From assembly GCA_964609825.1 (NCBI GenBank), contig CAZSSH010000010.1, positions 62,001 to 126,000 on the forward strand: a stretch of 64,000 nucleotides of DNA, read 5' to 3'. Source of the stretch: CAZSSH01 sp964609825 (GTDB lineage: Bacteria; Verrucomicrobiota; Lentisphaeria; Victivallales; Victivallaceae). The notes under the pieces are model-generated. The model made no database searches. It was not told the DNA's origin and saw only the letters and a program-made list of their open reading frames with translations. Positions 14,087 through 23,360 of this stretch are shown here, piece after piece (positions within the stretch are counted from its first letter, which is position 1; every line of letters starts with the position of its first letter). The translations under genes were made by a program, and so were the position numbers.

Positions 14087-17000
14087 TTACTTTTTGACCA
14101 TCAAAGTTTTGATTTCAAAGGGCTTGAGTTGGAGCTTCAAGGCTCCGTCGGTAAAGCGGAACTCCTCTTGGCTTGTCCACTCCATGAGATTGGTTTCGAC
14201 CATGGCCAAATCAGCTGCGAGCGTGGTTCGCACAACCGCGCTACCGGGGTTGCCAGAGGTTTCGGCAAGGCGGATCACCAGACGGTCGGACTTCTCGGCG
14301 CGCTTGACTACTTCGAGCGAAACCGACGCCGACTCGACGGCAAACGGCGCTTGCACACTCGCGGCCCGGCCCGCAACCACCACCGGCGGACGGTTGAGCA
14401 TCGCCGACTCGGCCATCACCGTCGAAGCGAGCAAATCGTGCTCGTGCGGCAGATAGCTGTAGGTAAAGTACTGGTCGCCGCGGTCCGCGGTGGGATCGGG
14501 GTAGAGCGGCGAACGCAAGAGTGAGAGACGCAACGCATTGCGCTCGGCTCGGCAGCCGTATTTGCAGTCGTTGAGCAAAGCGGCACCGTAGTTGCGCTCT
14601 GAGATATCAATGTAGCGGCGGGCCGGGACCTCAAATTTGGCCATATCCCAGCTGGTGTTTTCGTGCAATGCCCGGCGGAGGTAGCCGTACTGGATATCGT
14701 AGGTGCCCTCGGTGGCGCTGATTTCCGCGGGGAAGCGGACCTGCAATAATTTGCGCGTCTCGTGCCAGTCGACATGAGTGACAAAATCGAGCCGCTTGGA
14801 GTTGGCGCGCAAGGTCACTTTTTGGCCGATGCGGGATTGGCCGATGACCGCATCGATCTTCAACGAAGACTCCACCGGCCCGGTGACGATGTCGCTCACC
14901 GTCACCGACTCGACGCCGGTGACATTGCCGTTTTTGTAAAAACTGTCAACATCCCACGCGTCAAAATTGTTGGGCCGGTCGACAAAGAGCTGCAAACGGT
15001 TGCCCGCTTCGCCGTCGGCAATCAGTTCGCGGCCGACCGCTTTGTCAAAGGCGGAAATGAGTTCGCCGCGGTCGCTAAAGGTATAGCGCACCAATTCGTT
15101 TTCCAGCACCGGTTGTTTTTGCGGCCGGACGGCGGCGGCTGTGGCGGCCTTGCCGCGGCGCAAGGTAATGACGCTTGAGCCGGGGAGATCGACCAAAGCG
15201 AGCAAGGTTTCACCGTCAAACTGGGTCGGGACGGTTTTCCCGCTTTGATCCTTTACCTCGGCATCGGCCCACGCGGCGGGGAGCTTGACCGTGCCATTGT
15301 AGGCGACGGAGAGGGTGTTGACCAGCATCGCGGCATGGTCGTCCTTGACCGACATCGCTTCGGCGGCGCGGTCGATCAATTGCCCGCAAACCTTGATGGC
15401 GGCAGCGTGTTCGGCCTCGGTGACCTCATACACTTTGCGGATCGAGGAGCCGGGGATGATGTCGTGAAATTGGTTGAGGAGCAAAATTTTCCACTGTGCG
15501 TCAAGCTCTTTGGCCGGGTACTCTGACAAATTGAGGCAGCTCCACATAAATTCGGTGGCGACGAGGAGCTCCTCGAGTTTGCGGTTGTTGCGCTTGGTGC
15601 GGGCCTGGGTGGTCAGAGTGCCGCGGTGCATTTCCAAATAAAGTTCGCCGTCCCACTTGGGGAATTGGTCGCGGGCTTGGTTAATCCGCTCAAAAAAGTC
15701 GGCGGTTTTGCTGAAGCTGAATTTGGGGCAGCCCTCGAGATTTTTGACCAGCTTGGCGCGTTCCAAAAAGGCTTCCGCCGGACCGCCGCCGCCATCGCCG
15801 ATCCCGAAGAGGCTGGCGAACTCATTGACCACGTCCGCCTGAGCGTAGCGGTTTTGCGCCGGGACGAGCTCGACGGGGGTGACAAAGGCATTGTAATTGT
15901 TTTCGGGCGGGAAGTGGGTCAAAACCTCGCTGCCGTCAATCCCGCGCCAGACAAAGGTATGATGCGGGAACGTATTGTATTGGCTCCACGAAATTTTTTG
16001 GGTCAAAAAGTAATCGCACCCGGCTTTGCGGATGATCTGGGGCAGCGCGGCCGCGTAGCCGAATACGTCCGGCAGCCACAAGTTGCGCACATCGACGCCA
16101 AACTCGTCCATGAAAAAGTTTTTACCGTGGACAAACTGGCGGATGATCGACTCGCCGCCGGTGATGTTGCAGTCGGCCTCAACCCACATGCCGCCCTGAA
16201 GCTCCCAACTGCCGTCGGCAACGGCGGCTTTGATCTTGCTGTAAAGCTCTGGGTAGTGGTCGCGGACAAAGGCATAAAGCTGGGGCTGCGAGGCGCCGAA
16301 GATGTAGCCGGGGTACTGTTTGATGAGCTCAAGCTGGCTCGAAAAAGTGCGGGCGGCCTTGCGGATGCTCTCGCGGACCGGCCACAGCCAGCCGACGTCG
16401 ATGTGGGCGTGGCCGACCCCGGCGACGCTCAGCGCGGAGGCGTTGGCCGGGAGATCGAGCTGGGGCTTTAAGACGGCGCGCGCTTTGGCGGCGTTGCGGG
16501 CGTCGTCGCTGTAAACGTCGATGGCCGCATTCATCACATGGAGGAGCTGGCGGTTGCGGTAATCGTTGGGCGATGTCTGGCTGAAGAGCCCGTAGAGGAC
16601 TTCAAACTCCAAACGCAAAAGCCACGCCTCGCGGTTGAAGAGACCGAGCCGCATCTCTAAAACTTTGCCTGGAAATTTGCCGGTGAGATCCAAATCCAAG
16701 CTGTGCGGGTCCTCGTCGAGCTGGATGCCGAAAAGCGAATTGGCGGCCGCTTCGCCCCAAAACTCGACCTGACCGTTTTTGATCATTGACTGCGGGACAA
16801 AAAAGAGATCCTTGTGATACCAGGTGTTAAACACGCTGTTGCCGGTCACAGCATAAAAAGGCACGCCCTTTTCGTCAAAAATCTGGACTTCGCCGGAGAG
16901 GTTAAGGGCTACGGCGACTTCGCCGTTGCGCCACTCGGCCGGAATCTCAGCGGTAAAGTGAAACCACGCACTTTCCCACGCCGCGCCCCAGTCCTCGCCC

Positions 17001-17170
17001 TCGACGATCGGGCGGTAGCTTAAACTCGCCCGCTTGGAGTAGGGCACGGGATCGACCGAGTGCCCGAAGCGGGCGGTCAGCGGTACGGTCGCAAAGAAGC
17101 GGTCTTTGGCGGTGCGCTTTAAAAAGAGTTGGCAGCGGTTTTCGAGTAATTTGTATTCTTGTTGAAACAT
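14087..17170 (-). CDS. GH38 alpha-mannosidase (cytoplasmic)
   Basis: Retaining exo-alpha-mannosidase of 1027 residues without signal peptide. After an N-terminal beta-rich region, the GH38 catalytic domain has the zinc site GHAHIDVGWLWP (His254, His256, Asp258) and the nucleophile Asp368 in NLWLPDVFGYAAALPQI. DIIPGSS marks the three-helix region, and beta-sandwich domains follow to the end. AAGGAAAG precedes the ATG. It heads an operon with the LacI regulator, under the operator-flanked promoter at 17217-17245. It likely trims imported mannosides. Confidence 0.93.
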   Translation of the reverse strand: MFQQEYKLLENRCQLFLKRTAKDRFFATVPLTARFGHSVDPVPYSKRASLSYRPIVEGEDWGAAWESAWFHFTAEIPAEWRNGEVAVALNLSGEVQIFDEKGVPFYAVTGNSVFNTWYHKDLFFVPQSMIKNGQVEFWGEAAANSLFGIQLDEDPHSLDLDLTGKFPGKVLEMRLGLFNREAWLLRLEFEVLYGLFSQTSPNDYRNRQLLHVMNAAIDVYSDDARNAAKARAVLKPQLDLPANASALSVAGVGHAHIDVGWLWPVRESIRKAARTFSSQLELIKQYPGYIFGASQPQLYAFVRDHYPELYSKIKAAVADGSWELQGGMWVEADCNITGGESIIRQFVHGKNFFMDEFGVDVRNLWLPDVFGYAAALPQIIRKAGCDYFLTQKISWSQYNTFPHHTFVWRGIDGSEVLTHFPPENNYNAFVTPVELVPAQNRYAQADVVNEFASLFGIGDGGGGPAEAFLERAKLVKNLEGCPKFSFSKTADFFERINQARDQFPKWDGELYLEMHRGTLTTQARTKRNNRKLEELLVATEFMWSCLNLSEYPAKELDAQWKILLLNQFHDIIPGSSIRKVYEVTEAEHAAAIKVCGQLIDRAAEAMSVKDDHAAMLVNTLSVAYNGTVKLPAAWADAEVKDQSGKTVPTQFDGETLLALVDLPGSSVITLRRGKAATAAAVRPQKQPVLENELVRYTFSDRGELISAFDKAVGRELIADGEAGNRLQLFVDRPNNFDAWDVDSFYKNGNVTGVESVTVSDIVTGPVESSLKIDAVIGQSRIGQKVTLRANSKRLDFVTHVDWHETRKLLQVRFPAEISATEGTYDIQYGYLRRALHENTSWDMAKFEVPARRYIDISERNYGAALLNDCKYGCRAERNALRLSLLRSPLYPDPTADRGDQYFTYSYLPHEHDLLASTVMAESAMLNRPPVVVAGRAASVQAPFAVESASVSLEVVKRAEKSDRLVIRLAETSGNPGSAVVRTTLAADLAMVETNLMEWTSQEEFRFTDGALKLQLKPFEIKTLMVKK

Positions 17171-17196
17171 GTTTTCTTTCCTTATGGATCATAAAA

Positions 17197-17210
17197 TGCA
17201 ATCGATTGTA
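17197..17210 (-). promoter_or_regulatory. LacI-type operator O1 (at the transcription start)
   Basis: TGCAATCGATTGTA fits the LacI-family operator pattern TGnAAnCGnTTnCA, with one mismatch at the end. It covers about +1 to +14 of the predicted GH38 transcript, so bound repressor would block elongation or open-complex formation. Confidence 0.8.
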
Positions 17211-17216
17211 TTTTTT

Positions 17217-17245
17217 AATATAATTGCGAAAAAGCAAAAATACAA
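17217..17245 (-). promoter_or_regulatory. Promoter of the GH38-lacI operon
   Basis: Minus strand TTGTAT (17245-17240), exactly 17 nt and TATATT (17222-17217). The -35 hexamer lies inside operator O2, and the predicted start meets operator O1. Confidence 0.75.
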
Positions 17246-17254
17246 TCGATTGCA
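17241..17254 (-). promoter_or_regulatory. LacI-type operator O2 (over the -35 box)
   Basis: TACAATCGATTGCA is the mirror copy of O1, with a centre-to-centre distance of 44 bp (about four helical turns). The spacing would allow repressor dimers on the same face, or a looped tetramer. Confidence 0.8.
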
Positions 17255-17274
17255 TTCACTTTTTTTGAATTTTG

Positions 17275-17325
17275 TAAAAAAATCCCGAAACAGCGCTGCG
17301 GCTTGGCAGTCTCTGCTGTTTCGGG
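17275..17325 (-). terminator. Terminator of the GntR-pseudopilin-propeller operon
   Basis: Minus strand CCCGAAACAGC (17325-17315) pairs perfectly with GCTGTTTCGGG (17294-17284), followed by ATTTTTTT. The 20-nt loop holds a further short stem. It closes the operon that ends at 17354. Confidence 0.9.
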
Positions 17326-17353
17326 GTTTGATTCAATGGGGATGCCGTCGTAT

Positions 17354-20300
17354 TTAATCAATGGCGGCGGGTTTCTGATACTCCGGGTAGCTGCGGGCCT
17401 CGCTGGGGATGTCATCGACCATTTTGGCCTGACCCGCCGAGCGCGGGGTAAACAAGTGATTGCGCGAAATCGCCTGAAGTCCGCGTACGCCGTTGCCGGA
17501 GAGCAAAACCTCCGCCTCAAAGTTTACCGTTTTGCCCGACTCCAACACTGGCAGGTATTTTAACGGCGCGGCAAATTCCATCGTGTAGCCGTCAACGGTT
17601 TTGACAAACTTCGCCCGGCTGCCGGGGAGGACGGCGGCAAACGCATAACGGTGGCGGCCGCCGGAGGTGGTAAAGTACTCGTAAGGAGCGCTCAAGTCCG
17701 AGTTTTTGAGTAAGGCGATGACTTCGGGTTTGCCCTGCAATACGGTGACAATCAGCCGCGCGTTATCCCCGAGATAAACCCCCACACTGTCGCCGAGTTT
17801 AAACGCCATCGCCGGGTCGTCGGCGCGGTTGACGAAATCATTTTTGTCGGCGACCCGAAACCGGGCGTAAAAGAACTCGCGGTCACGTCCGAAATCAAGC
17901 AGCGCAAGTTTGTTGCCGCTGTTGTCATAGAGTTGGACGGTTTTGTCCCCCCAATTGCCGTTTTGGAGCGGGTCGTCGGCAAATTGCTGGATTACCACTT
18001 TGGCCTCCGGCAATGCTTCGGCAAAGGGGTCGATATTTTGGGTCAAGGTCATGACGCCGTCAAACCGCGATTCCTGCTTGATTTTGCCGTCGCTGCCGAG
18101 ACCCTCGATTTGGTAGACCATGCCGTGCGTGTTGCCGGTGTACAAATATGCCTGGTTGCGCTCCGGGTAGTATTTGAGCTGGCCGGAGAACGTTTCACCG
18201 CCGCCCAGACTGTAGGCGCTCGGCGTTTCGCCCCGGTTGGGGTCAGCCAGCAACGACTGGACAAAAAAGCCGTCGGTGGTGTACAAGGTAAAGGGTGTCC
18301 ACTCCGATGAAACCGCCACATAATTGTCGCCGAGCATCCCGGCCTGACACCAATGGTGATACATTTCCCCGTCCTTCAAGACCCCGGTGGCCTTGCGCCC
18401 GGCCAGAAAGAGGCGTCTGCCGTCGGGGGCGAACCCGGTGATTTTGACCGCGTTGTACCGCCCGGTGTGACCGAGTCCGAAGCGCAAAAGATCGGTCCAT
18501 TTTTTGCTCGCGTACTCCAAATTGGTGGAAAAAGCAAGATAAATATTGCCCATGGAGTCAATGTCAATCCCGACGATTTCCTCGCGCGGACCGTAATAAA
18601 GCTTGGTGCGGCCGCCGGGAATGATGTCGGACGCGACTGTGACCGACGATGCCAAATCCCAGACAAAGGAGCCGCCGGGAGTGACGGATTGGGCTGTAAA
18701 CTTCCGGACTTTATTGTCCGAACCGACGATGTACAGATCGCCTGCCGGCGTGATGTTAACAGCGCCGGTGCGGTAATCGGCAGTCAGGCTTTTGACTTCA
18801 TTGGCGTCGATTTCTCCGTTGTCATTTAGGTCGCTCCAAAACTCGATGCTTTTTTCGTCGAACGGGCTGTTGCGCACCATGTTGACCGGGGTCAATTTTT
18901 CGCCGTCGATCCGCAAAATTGCGGTCGGCACCAAATCCATCCCGGCGCTGAACTGATATTTTTTGCCGTTTTTGGCTTTAAAAATCATCGCCGGGCGAAA
19001 GTTTGAGAGGATATCATTGAGCTCGTATGGCCAGTTGGGAATGTGGCTGAAGCGCCAGTAGGCGTCCGCGCCGCCGGAGCTGCCGTCGCCTTTCAGCTGG
19101 CTCCGTACCATGCCGTTGGTGTAGTACTCTTTTACATAGACCTTTAACGGGTCGTCCGCATCCGGCCAGGCGGGCGGACAGTAACCGACTTCGCCAAAGA
19201 GCTCCCCTGTGAGTTTGAGGGTTTTGCCTTCGTAAGAGCTGAAAACATTAGGGAGCGAACTTTGCGCAATCCAGAGTTTTTGATCATTGCCGTAACTCAA
19301 GCCGGCGGGGCGCAGCAGTGCCGAGTTGTCGTATTTGCCGCTCCACTCCCGACCGCCGGGTCTGCCGATGACATCAATGATTTTGCGGTCGCGGATGACC
19401 CACACTTGATTGGAGTCGCCGTTGTCGCTGACAAAGATCCGACCGTCGGGCGCCACGGTCAAATCCCACGGGTTGCCGATGAGGCCGTCGCGGAGCGTCA
19501 TATATTTTTGAACTTGGCCGTCGCCTTTGGCAAAGCGCACAATTTCGGTCGGCGGGTTGTGCCAGCCGGTCACGTCGCGGCGGCAGAGTACCCAGAGGTT
19601 GCCGTCGTCATCCAAGGCGACCGCCCGCGGGCTGGGGCACGCAAGTTCGCGCTTGATTATTCCGGTTTCGGCATCGTAAACTTTGACGACACCGCGATAT
19701 TGAAACGGGACAAAGAGCTCGCGGTCGTTGACGGCGATGCCGGAGGCCGAGGGCATCGGTGAATTCCACTCATTTTGCTGCGGCGGCGTCGGCCCGAAGT
19801 CATCAAGTTTGAGCACCCGCGCTGTGCCGAAGGGAGCGCTGAGACCGTTGTTTGCATCGTATCTGGAGATAAAGTTGTTGAACCACCCGGAGAGCACGTA
19901 CGCGTATTTTAGATTGGCCGCGACGGCGATATGGGGGCCGTAGCCGCCATCAATCACATAAGGGGTGGCGCGCCACAAAACATCGTTTTGACGGTTGATT
20001 TTGACAATCGAGTGTCCACCCTCGTTGGAACCCCAGAGCAAATATGCGCCGCCGTCGCTTGTCGCGGCGACGCCGGTTGGCGGACCCATATTGCCGCCCC
20101 AGTTGCCCTTGGCGTCGGTGGTTTCGTAAGGTACTTTGGCCGAAGTCCCTGCCGCACCGACAAATTTGACAGAAAGCGGGCTGTGGGCATAGGCCCGGTA
20201 ACGGTACTCGCCCGGGGGCAATGCGTTGCCGCGCCAGTCATAGCCGTCAAAATAAAAGTCCGCCTTGCCTTTGTCCGCGTAACGGCCGCCGACTTCGCGT

Positions 20301-21220
20301 AAAATTTCGCCGTTGGCATCGACGATGTTGACTGCGAGATAGCCGTCAAACGGCATCTCCACGGTAAATTTGTCGCCCGGTGGGACACTCTCGGTCTTTT
20401 TGAGGTATTCGGCCAGCGTGTCGTGACGCTTGGGCAAGTTGTTGTCGGGCGAAAACTCGATTTGGCCCCAATTTTTGACATGCTGCGAGGCCCAGCCGAA
20501 GTTGCCGGTGGGGGCCGTCCTTAATGCTTCGGCGCGCTGGGTGATGCTTTGCGGCCACATCACCGTCCAAAAGGCGGTCATCGCCTGACCGGGTAAAAAA
20601 GGATTTTTACCGTCCGGCACGCCTAGCAGCGACCACGGGATCCGCGCCTCCAATACGTAACGGTCCGGGTTGCTCTTTTGGACAAATGCAAGCTTTGCCT
20701 CCGGCGGGTCGACGATTTGCTCCCCGTGGTAAGGCGGGCCGCAGGCGATGGTCAAGTGGGGGGTATGCGTCACCGTTTCCTCCCAGAGGGTCAGGGTTTT
20801 GATTTTGGCGGCCCAGGGTTTGACGCTCGGGTCGTCTGGATTGTTTTTGGCCACGTTTAACGGAAACGGCACGGTTGGGTCGGCGATGCACCGAAACTCG
20901 ATGTCGTGGCCGAGCCATGGTTTTTCGCCGGGCTTGTTGGTATTGACCATCGGTCCCCCGGCGGTGTTGATTTCGGCGGCCAGATACAAGGCGTCACGGT
21001 CATACATCACGGCGACTTCACCGGCAAAACGGTCGGCAATGTCGCGTGAGATGGCCAGCCACTCGCGATTGCTCAAATCCCAGTCGTCCAGTTGTCCGTC
21101 GATTTTGACCCCGGCCGCGGGAGCCGGGACCGCAAACATTTTGCCCTCCATAATATCGAGCGCATTGGCGGCCAGCGACCAAACGGTCAGCATGGAGGCG
21201 GCGGCAAATTTTATTTTCAT
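17354..21220 (-). CDS. Giant secreted beta-propeller protein with CBM9-like N-terminal domain
   Basis: No precise function is recognised. Residues 1-20 are a signal peptide. Residues ~25-250 resemble a CBM9/DOMON-type carbohydrate-binding domain (VKIDGQLDDWDLSNREW, DALYLAAEINTAGG). Residues ~290-360 form a FlgD-like Ig fold ending in PPGEYRYRAYAHS. From ~380 to ~1080 NHL-like blades repeat (GIAVNDRELFVPFQYRGVVKVYD, GNLWVLCRR, PAGLSYGNDQKLWIAQS). A dockerin-like calcium loop lies at ~795-807 (DLNDNGEIDANE). A second DOMON-like domain closes the protein. It is last in the operon and is a paralogue of the gene at 24963. A role in binding or processing a glycan at the cell surface is inferred. 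Confidence 0.75.
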   Translation of the reverse strand: MKIKFAAASMLTVWSLAANALDIMEGKMFAVPAPAAGVKIDGQLDDWDLSNREWLAISRDIADRFAGEVAVMYDRDALYLAAEINTAGGPMVNTNKPGEKPWLGHDIEFRCIADPTVPFPLNVAKNNPDDPSVKPWAAKIKTLTLWEETVTHTPHLTIACGPPYHGEQIVDPPEAKLAFVQKSNPDRYVLEARIPWSLLGVPDGKNPFLPGQAMTAFWTVMWPQSITQRAEALRTAPTGNFGWASQHVKNWGQIEFSPDNNLPKRHDTLAEYLKKTESVPPGDKFTVEMPFDGYLAVNIVDANGEILREVGGRYADKGKADFYFDGYDWRGNALPPGEYRYRAYAHSPLSVKFVGAAGTSAKVPYETTDAKGNWGGNMGPPTGVAATSDGGAYLLWGSNEGGHSIVKINRQNDVLWRATPYVIDGGYGPHIAVAANLKYAYVLSGWFNNFISRYDANNGLSAPFGTARVLKLDDFGPTPPQQNEWNSPMPSASGIAVNDRELFVPFQYRGVVKVYDAETGIIKRELACPSPRAVALDDDGNLWVLCRRDVTGWHNPPTEIVRFAKGDGQVQKYMTLRDGLIGNPWDLTVAPDGRIFVSDNGDSNQVWVIRDRKIIDVIGRPGGREWSGKYDNSALLRPAGLSYGNDQKLWIAQSSLPNVFSSYEGKTLKLTGELFGEVGYCPPAWPDADDPLKVYVKEYYTNGMVRSQLKGDGSSGGADAYWRFSHIPNWPYELNDILSNFRPAMIFKAKNGKKYQFSAGMDLVPTAILRIDGEKLTPVNMVRNSPFDEKSIEFWSDLNDNGEIDANEVKSLTADYRTGAVNITPAGDLYIVGSDNKVRKFTAQSVTPGGSFVWDLASSVTVASDIIPGGRTKLYYGPREEIVGIDIDSMGNIYLAFSTNLEYASKKWTDLLRFGLGHTGRYNAVKITGFAPDGRRLFLAGRKATGVLKDGEMYHHWCQAGMLGDNYVAVSSEWTPFTLYTTDGFFVQSLLADPNRGETPSAYSLGGGETFSGQLKYYPERNQAYLYTGNTHGMVYQIEGLGSDGKIKQESRFDGVMTLTQNIDPFAEALPEAKVVIQQFADDPLQNGNWGDKTVQLYDNSGNKLALLDFGRDREFFYARFRVADKNDFVNRADDPAMAFKLGDSVGVYLGDNARLIVTVLQGKPEVIALLKNSDLSAPYEYFTTSGGRHRYAFAAVLPGSRAKFVKTVDGYTMEFAAPLKYLPVLESGKTVNFEAEVLLSGNGVRGLQAISRNHLFTPRSAGQAKMVDDIPSEARSYPEYQKPAAID

Positions 21221-21227
21221 GATTCTA

Positions 21228-23354
21228 TCAATCCTCCAAATTTACGGTCAAGGTATGAAATCCGGGAGAAAGCTCTGAATATTTGAGCACATTTCCCGCA
21301 ATGGTTGCGCTGTCAAGCTTCAAGGATTTGACGTGCTTGCCGTTGCCCTCAAAATTGATGTCAAGCCGGGCGCGGCCGATCTGTAAATGTTTGACCTGCC
21401 AGTCGTTGGCAATCTCCAGCGGGGCGCCGCAGCGGAGAAAATCGATGCCGAACTCCAAGTTTAAAAAGTTGTTGTAAAGCTGGGCCACCCAGCTGTTGAG
21501 CGTAAACGCCTGTTTACGGCCGGGGTTGTCAGGCGTCAAATCATTGTTGACCGCCTCGGTATTGAGCGCCTCGGGGATGGTCAGCTTTTGCCAGTTTTGG
21601 CGCATAAAGTCGAGCACCGGCGCCGCGCCCCCGCTTGCGGCGGTAATCGAGCGGCAAAAGCGCTCAATCACCGGCATATACATCCCCAGTTGATTGCCGT
21701 CGCGGTAAAAGATCGGGCTTTGGCGCGGAAACATCAGGACATTGTTGCGCTGCAAAAAGTTTTTGCGGACAAAGTCGGCGACCGGCTTCTCCAAGTTGGC
21801 GGCGAGCTCAAGCGCAAACGGCGTCACTTGCTGGATCGCGTAGGCAGGGTAATGTTTGCGCGGCGTCAGATCGCAACTCGAAATCGAGTCGTAAAAGAAT
21901 CCGGCCGCGGGGTCATACAAATAGGTCTGAAACCCCTTTTGGAGTTGCTCCGCACGGCGTTTGAATTTCGTTGAGTCGGCGTCTTTGCCCAACACTGCGG
22001 CCAGCTTGCCCATTGCCCGCAAGGCTTGATAAAGGATCGAGTTGTTAAAACTGCTGATGTCTTCGCCGGTTTGCCCGAGATCCTCCGGCCAGTCCGGGTA
22101 GAGCGCCACGCCGCGGCAAAGCCCGGTGCCGGCGACTTCGTCTGCGAGCGCATTTTGGATGATTCCGGCGGCAAAATCATAAAATTGGCAAAGGTGTTTG
22201 CGGTTTTGGCTCCATAAATAATAATTGTAAAGCATGACGCAGTACAAGGACTGTGCCACCGGCGCCATCGCCATCAACGGACGGCCGTTGCAACCGATGG
22301 CATGAAAAATCCCGAGCCGCCGGTGGCTGGTGCGGCGGTAGTATTTGAGGCGGTTGTAAACATCCTGATGAGCCCCGGCAAACATCAAGGCGTCGGTGTG
22401 CACCATGCTGTCCCAGCCCCAGACCCAGTAGCCGGAGTCGGCGGCGCGCACCGCACCGGGGATGTCCTTGACATTAATCGAGCGCGCGTATTCGGGCAAA
22501 ATCGCGACCAGCGAGTCAAGCCGCGGGTCGTTGCTCGCAAGTCGGGTATGCGTTTGAAGCGATTGCCGCAGGGTTTTGCGCTCACGGTCGGCGAGGGTGC
22601 GCGGTGCGGCAATCAACTCATCGGCATTGCTCAAGGCCAGCGCTTCACTCTCGCCAAATGCGACCGCGATGGCGGCATAACCGTCGGCATCCGGAGCGGT
22701 GGAGAAATAACTTTTGGGGAAATAAGTCTCCGTTGCCCGAAACGTGAAAGGCCCGGAACTTTTTACCGCGATATAAGTCGAGCTCCGCAACGGCTCATGG
22801 TAGCCAAAGGCGTCGCACTGGGTCAAGGCGGCATTTTTCTTTTTGGTCACTGGGTAGCTGTCAAAGCAGCGGGCGACGGCATAATCGCCGCCGGAGGCAA
22901 AGCGCTCCCATCGGCGCTGCGCTTTTTGGACGCAGACCGAGGTTTCGGTCAAATTGCAGCCGAAACCGGTAAAATCAGCGGCGGCCCGGCTCGTCCAAAC
23001 TTCCAGCAAAAAGCCGCGATTCATCACGGTCAACCGGTGTTTGAATTTTACGTTGCGAAATTCGCAATTGCTGTCGTAGCCAAAAGGATAAAACACCGTG
23101 TCCGCAAACTCCGGCATATAAGCCTCGCCGTCGGCAAAATAGAGCATCGGCCGAAAGAGCTGTGCCCAGGCCGACAACGGATCGGCTTTAAAGAGTTCGC
23201 CGTTGTTGTGGCGCTGGTTGCCGAAAGAAACGATTTCAGAGAAACCGCCGTGACCGGCGATGCTGACGGCGGTGCGGCCGCCGCAAAATACGATCCGGGA
23301 GGCCGGGATCCCCGCTTTGGCGCGGGGCACATGTTGGGAAAAATTGAAAGGCAT
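21228..23354 (-). CDS. Alpha/alpha-barrel glycoside hydrolase (GH63/MGH1-like)
   Basis: A 708-residue protein without signal peptide, so probably cytoplasmic. The central and C-terminal part is an (alpha/alpha)6 barrel of the GH37/GH63/GH78-like clan. Markers are SGYWVWGWDSMVHTDALMFAG, FHAIGCNGRPLMAMAP, YPDWPEDLGQTGEDISSFNN and AFTLNSWVAQLYNNF; acidic residues in the first and third are candidate catalytic residues. The N-terminal part is a beta-sandwich. It lies 6 nt after the SGNH gene with no strong Shine-Dalgarno, so it is likely translationally coupled. I cannot name the substrate. Confidence 0.72.
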   Translation of the reverse strand: MPFNFSQHVPRAKAGIPASRIVFCGGRTAVSIAGHGGFSEIVSFGNQRHNNGELFKADPLSAWAQLFRPMLYFADGEAYMPEFADTVFYPFGYDSNCEFRNVKFKHRLTVMNRGFLLEVWTSRAAADFTGFGCNLTETSVCVQKAQRRWERFASGGDYAVARCFDSYPVTKKKNAALTQCDAFGYHEPLRSSTYIAVKSSGPFTFRATETYFPKSYFSTAPDADGYAAIAVAFGESEALALSNADELIAAPRTLADRERKTLRQSLQTHTRLASNDPRLDSLVAILPEYARSINVKDIPGAVRAADSGYWVWGWDSMVHTDALMFAGAHQDVYNRLKYYRRTSHRRLGIFHAIGCNGRPLMAMAPVAQSLYCVMLYNYYLWSQNRKHLCQFYDFAAGIIQNALADEVAGTGLCRGVALYPDWPEDLGQTGEDISSFNNSILYQALRAMGKLAAVLGKDADSTKFKRRAEQLQKGFQTYLYDPAAGFFYDSISSCDLTPRKHYPAYAIQQVTPFALELAANLEKPVADFVRKNFLQRNNVLMFPRQSPIFYRDGNQLGMYMPVIERFCRSITAASGGAAPVLDFMRQNWQKLTIPEALNTEAVNNDLTPDNPGRKQAFTLNSWVAQLYNNFLNLEFGIDFLRCGAPLEIANDWQVKHLQIGRARLDINFEGNGKHVKSLKLDSATIAGNVLKYSELSPGFHTLTVNLED

Positions 23355-23360
23355 GGCAAA

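Noticed and set aside
15626..16471. 281-codon plus-strand frame inside the GH38 gene
   Set aside because: Antisense shadow of a strongly supported glycosidase; no start signal or domain.
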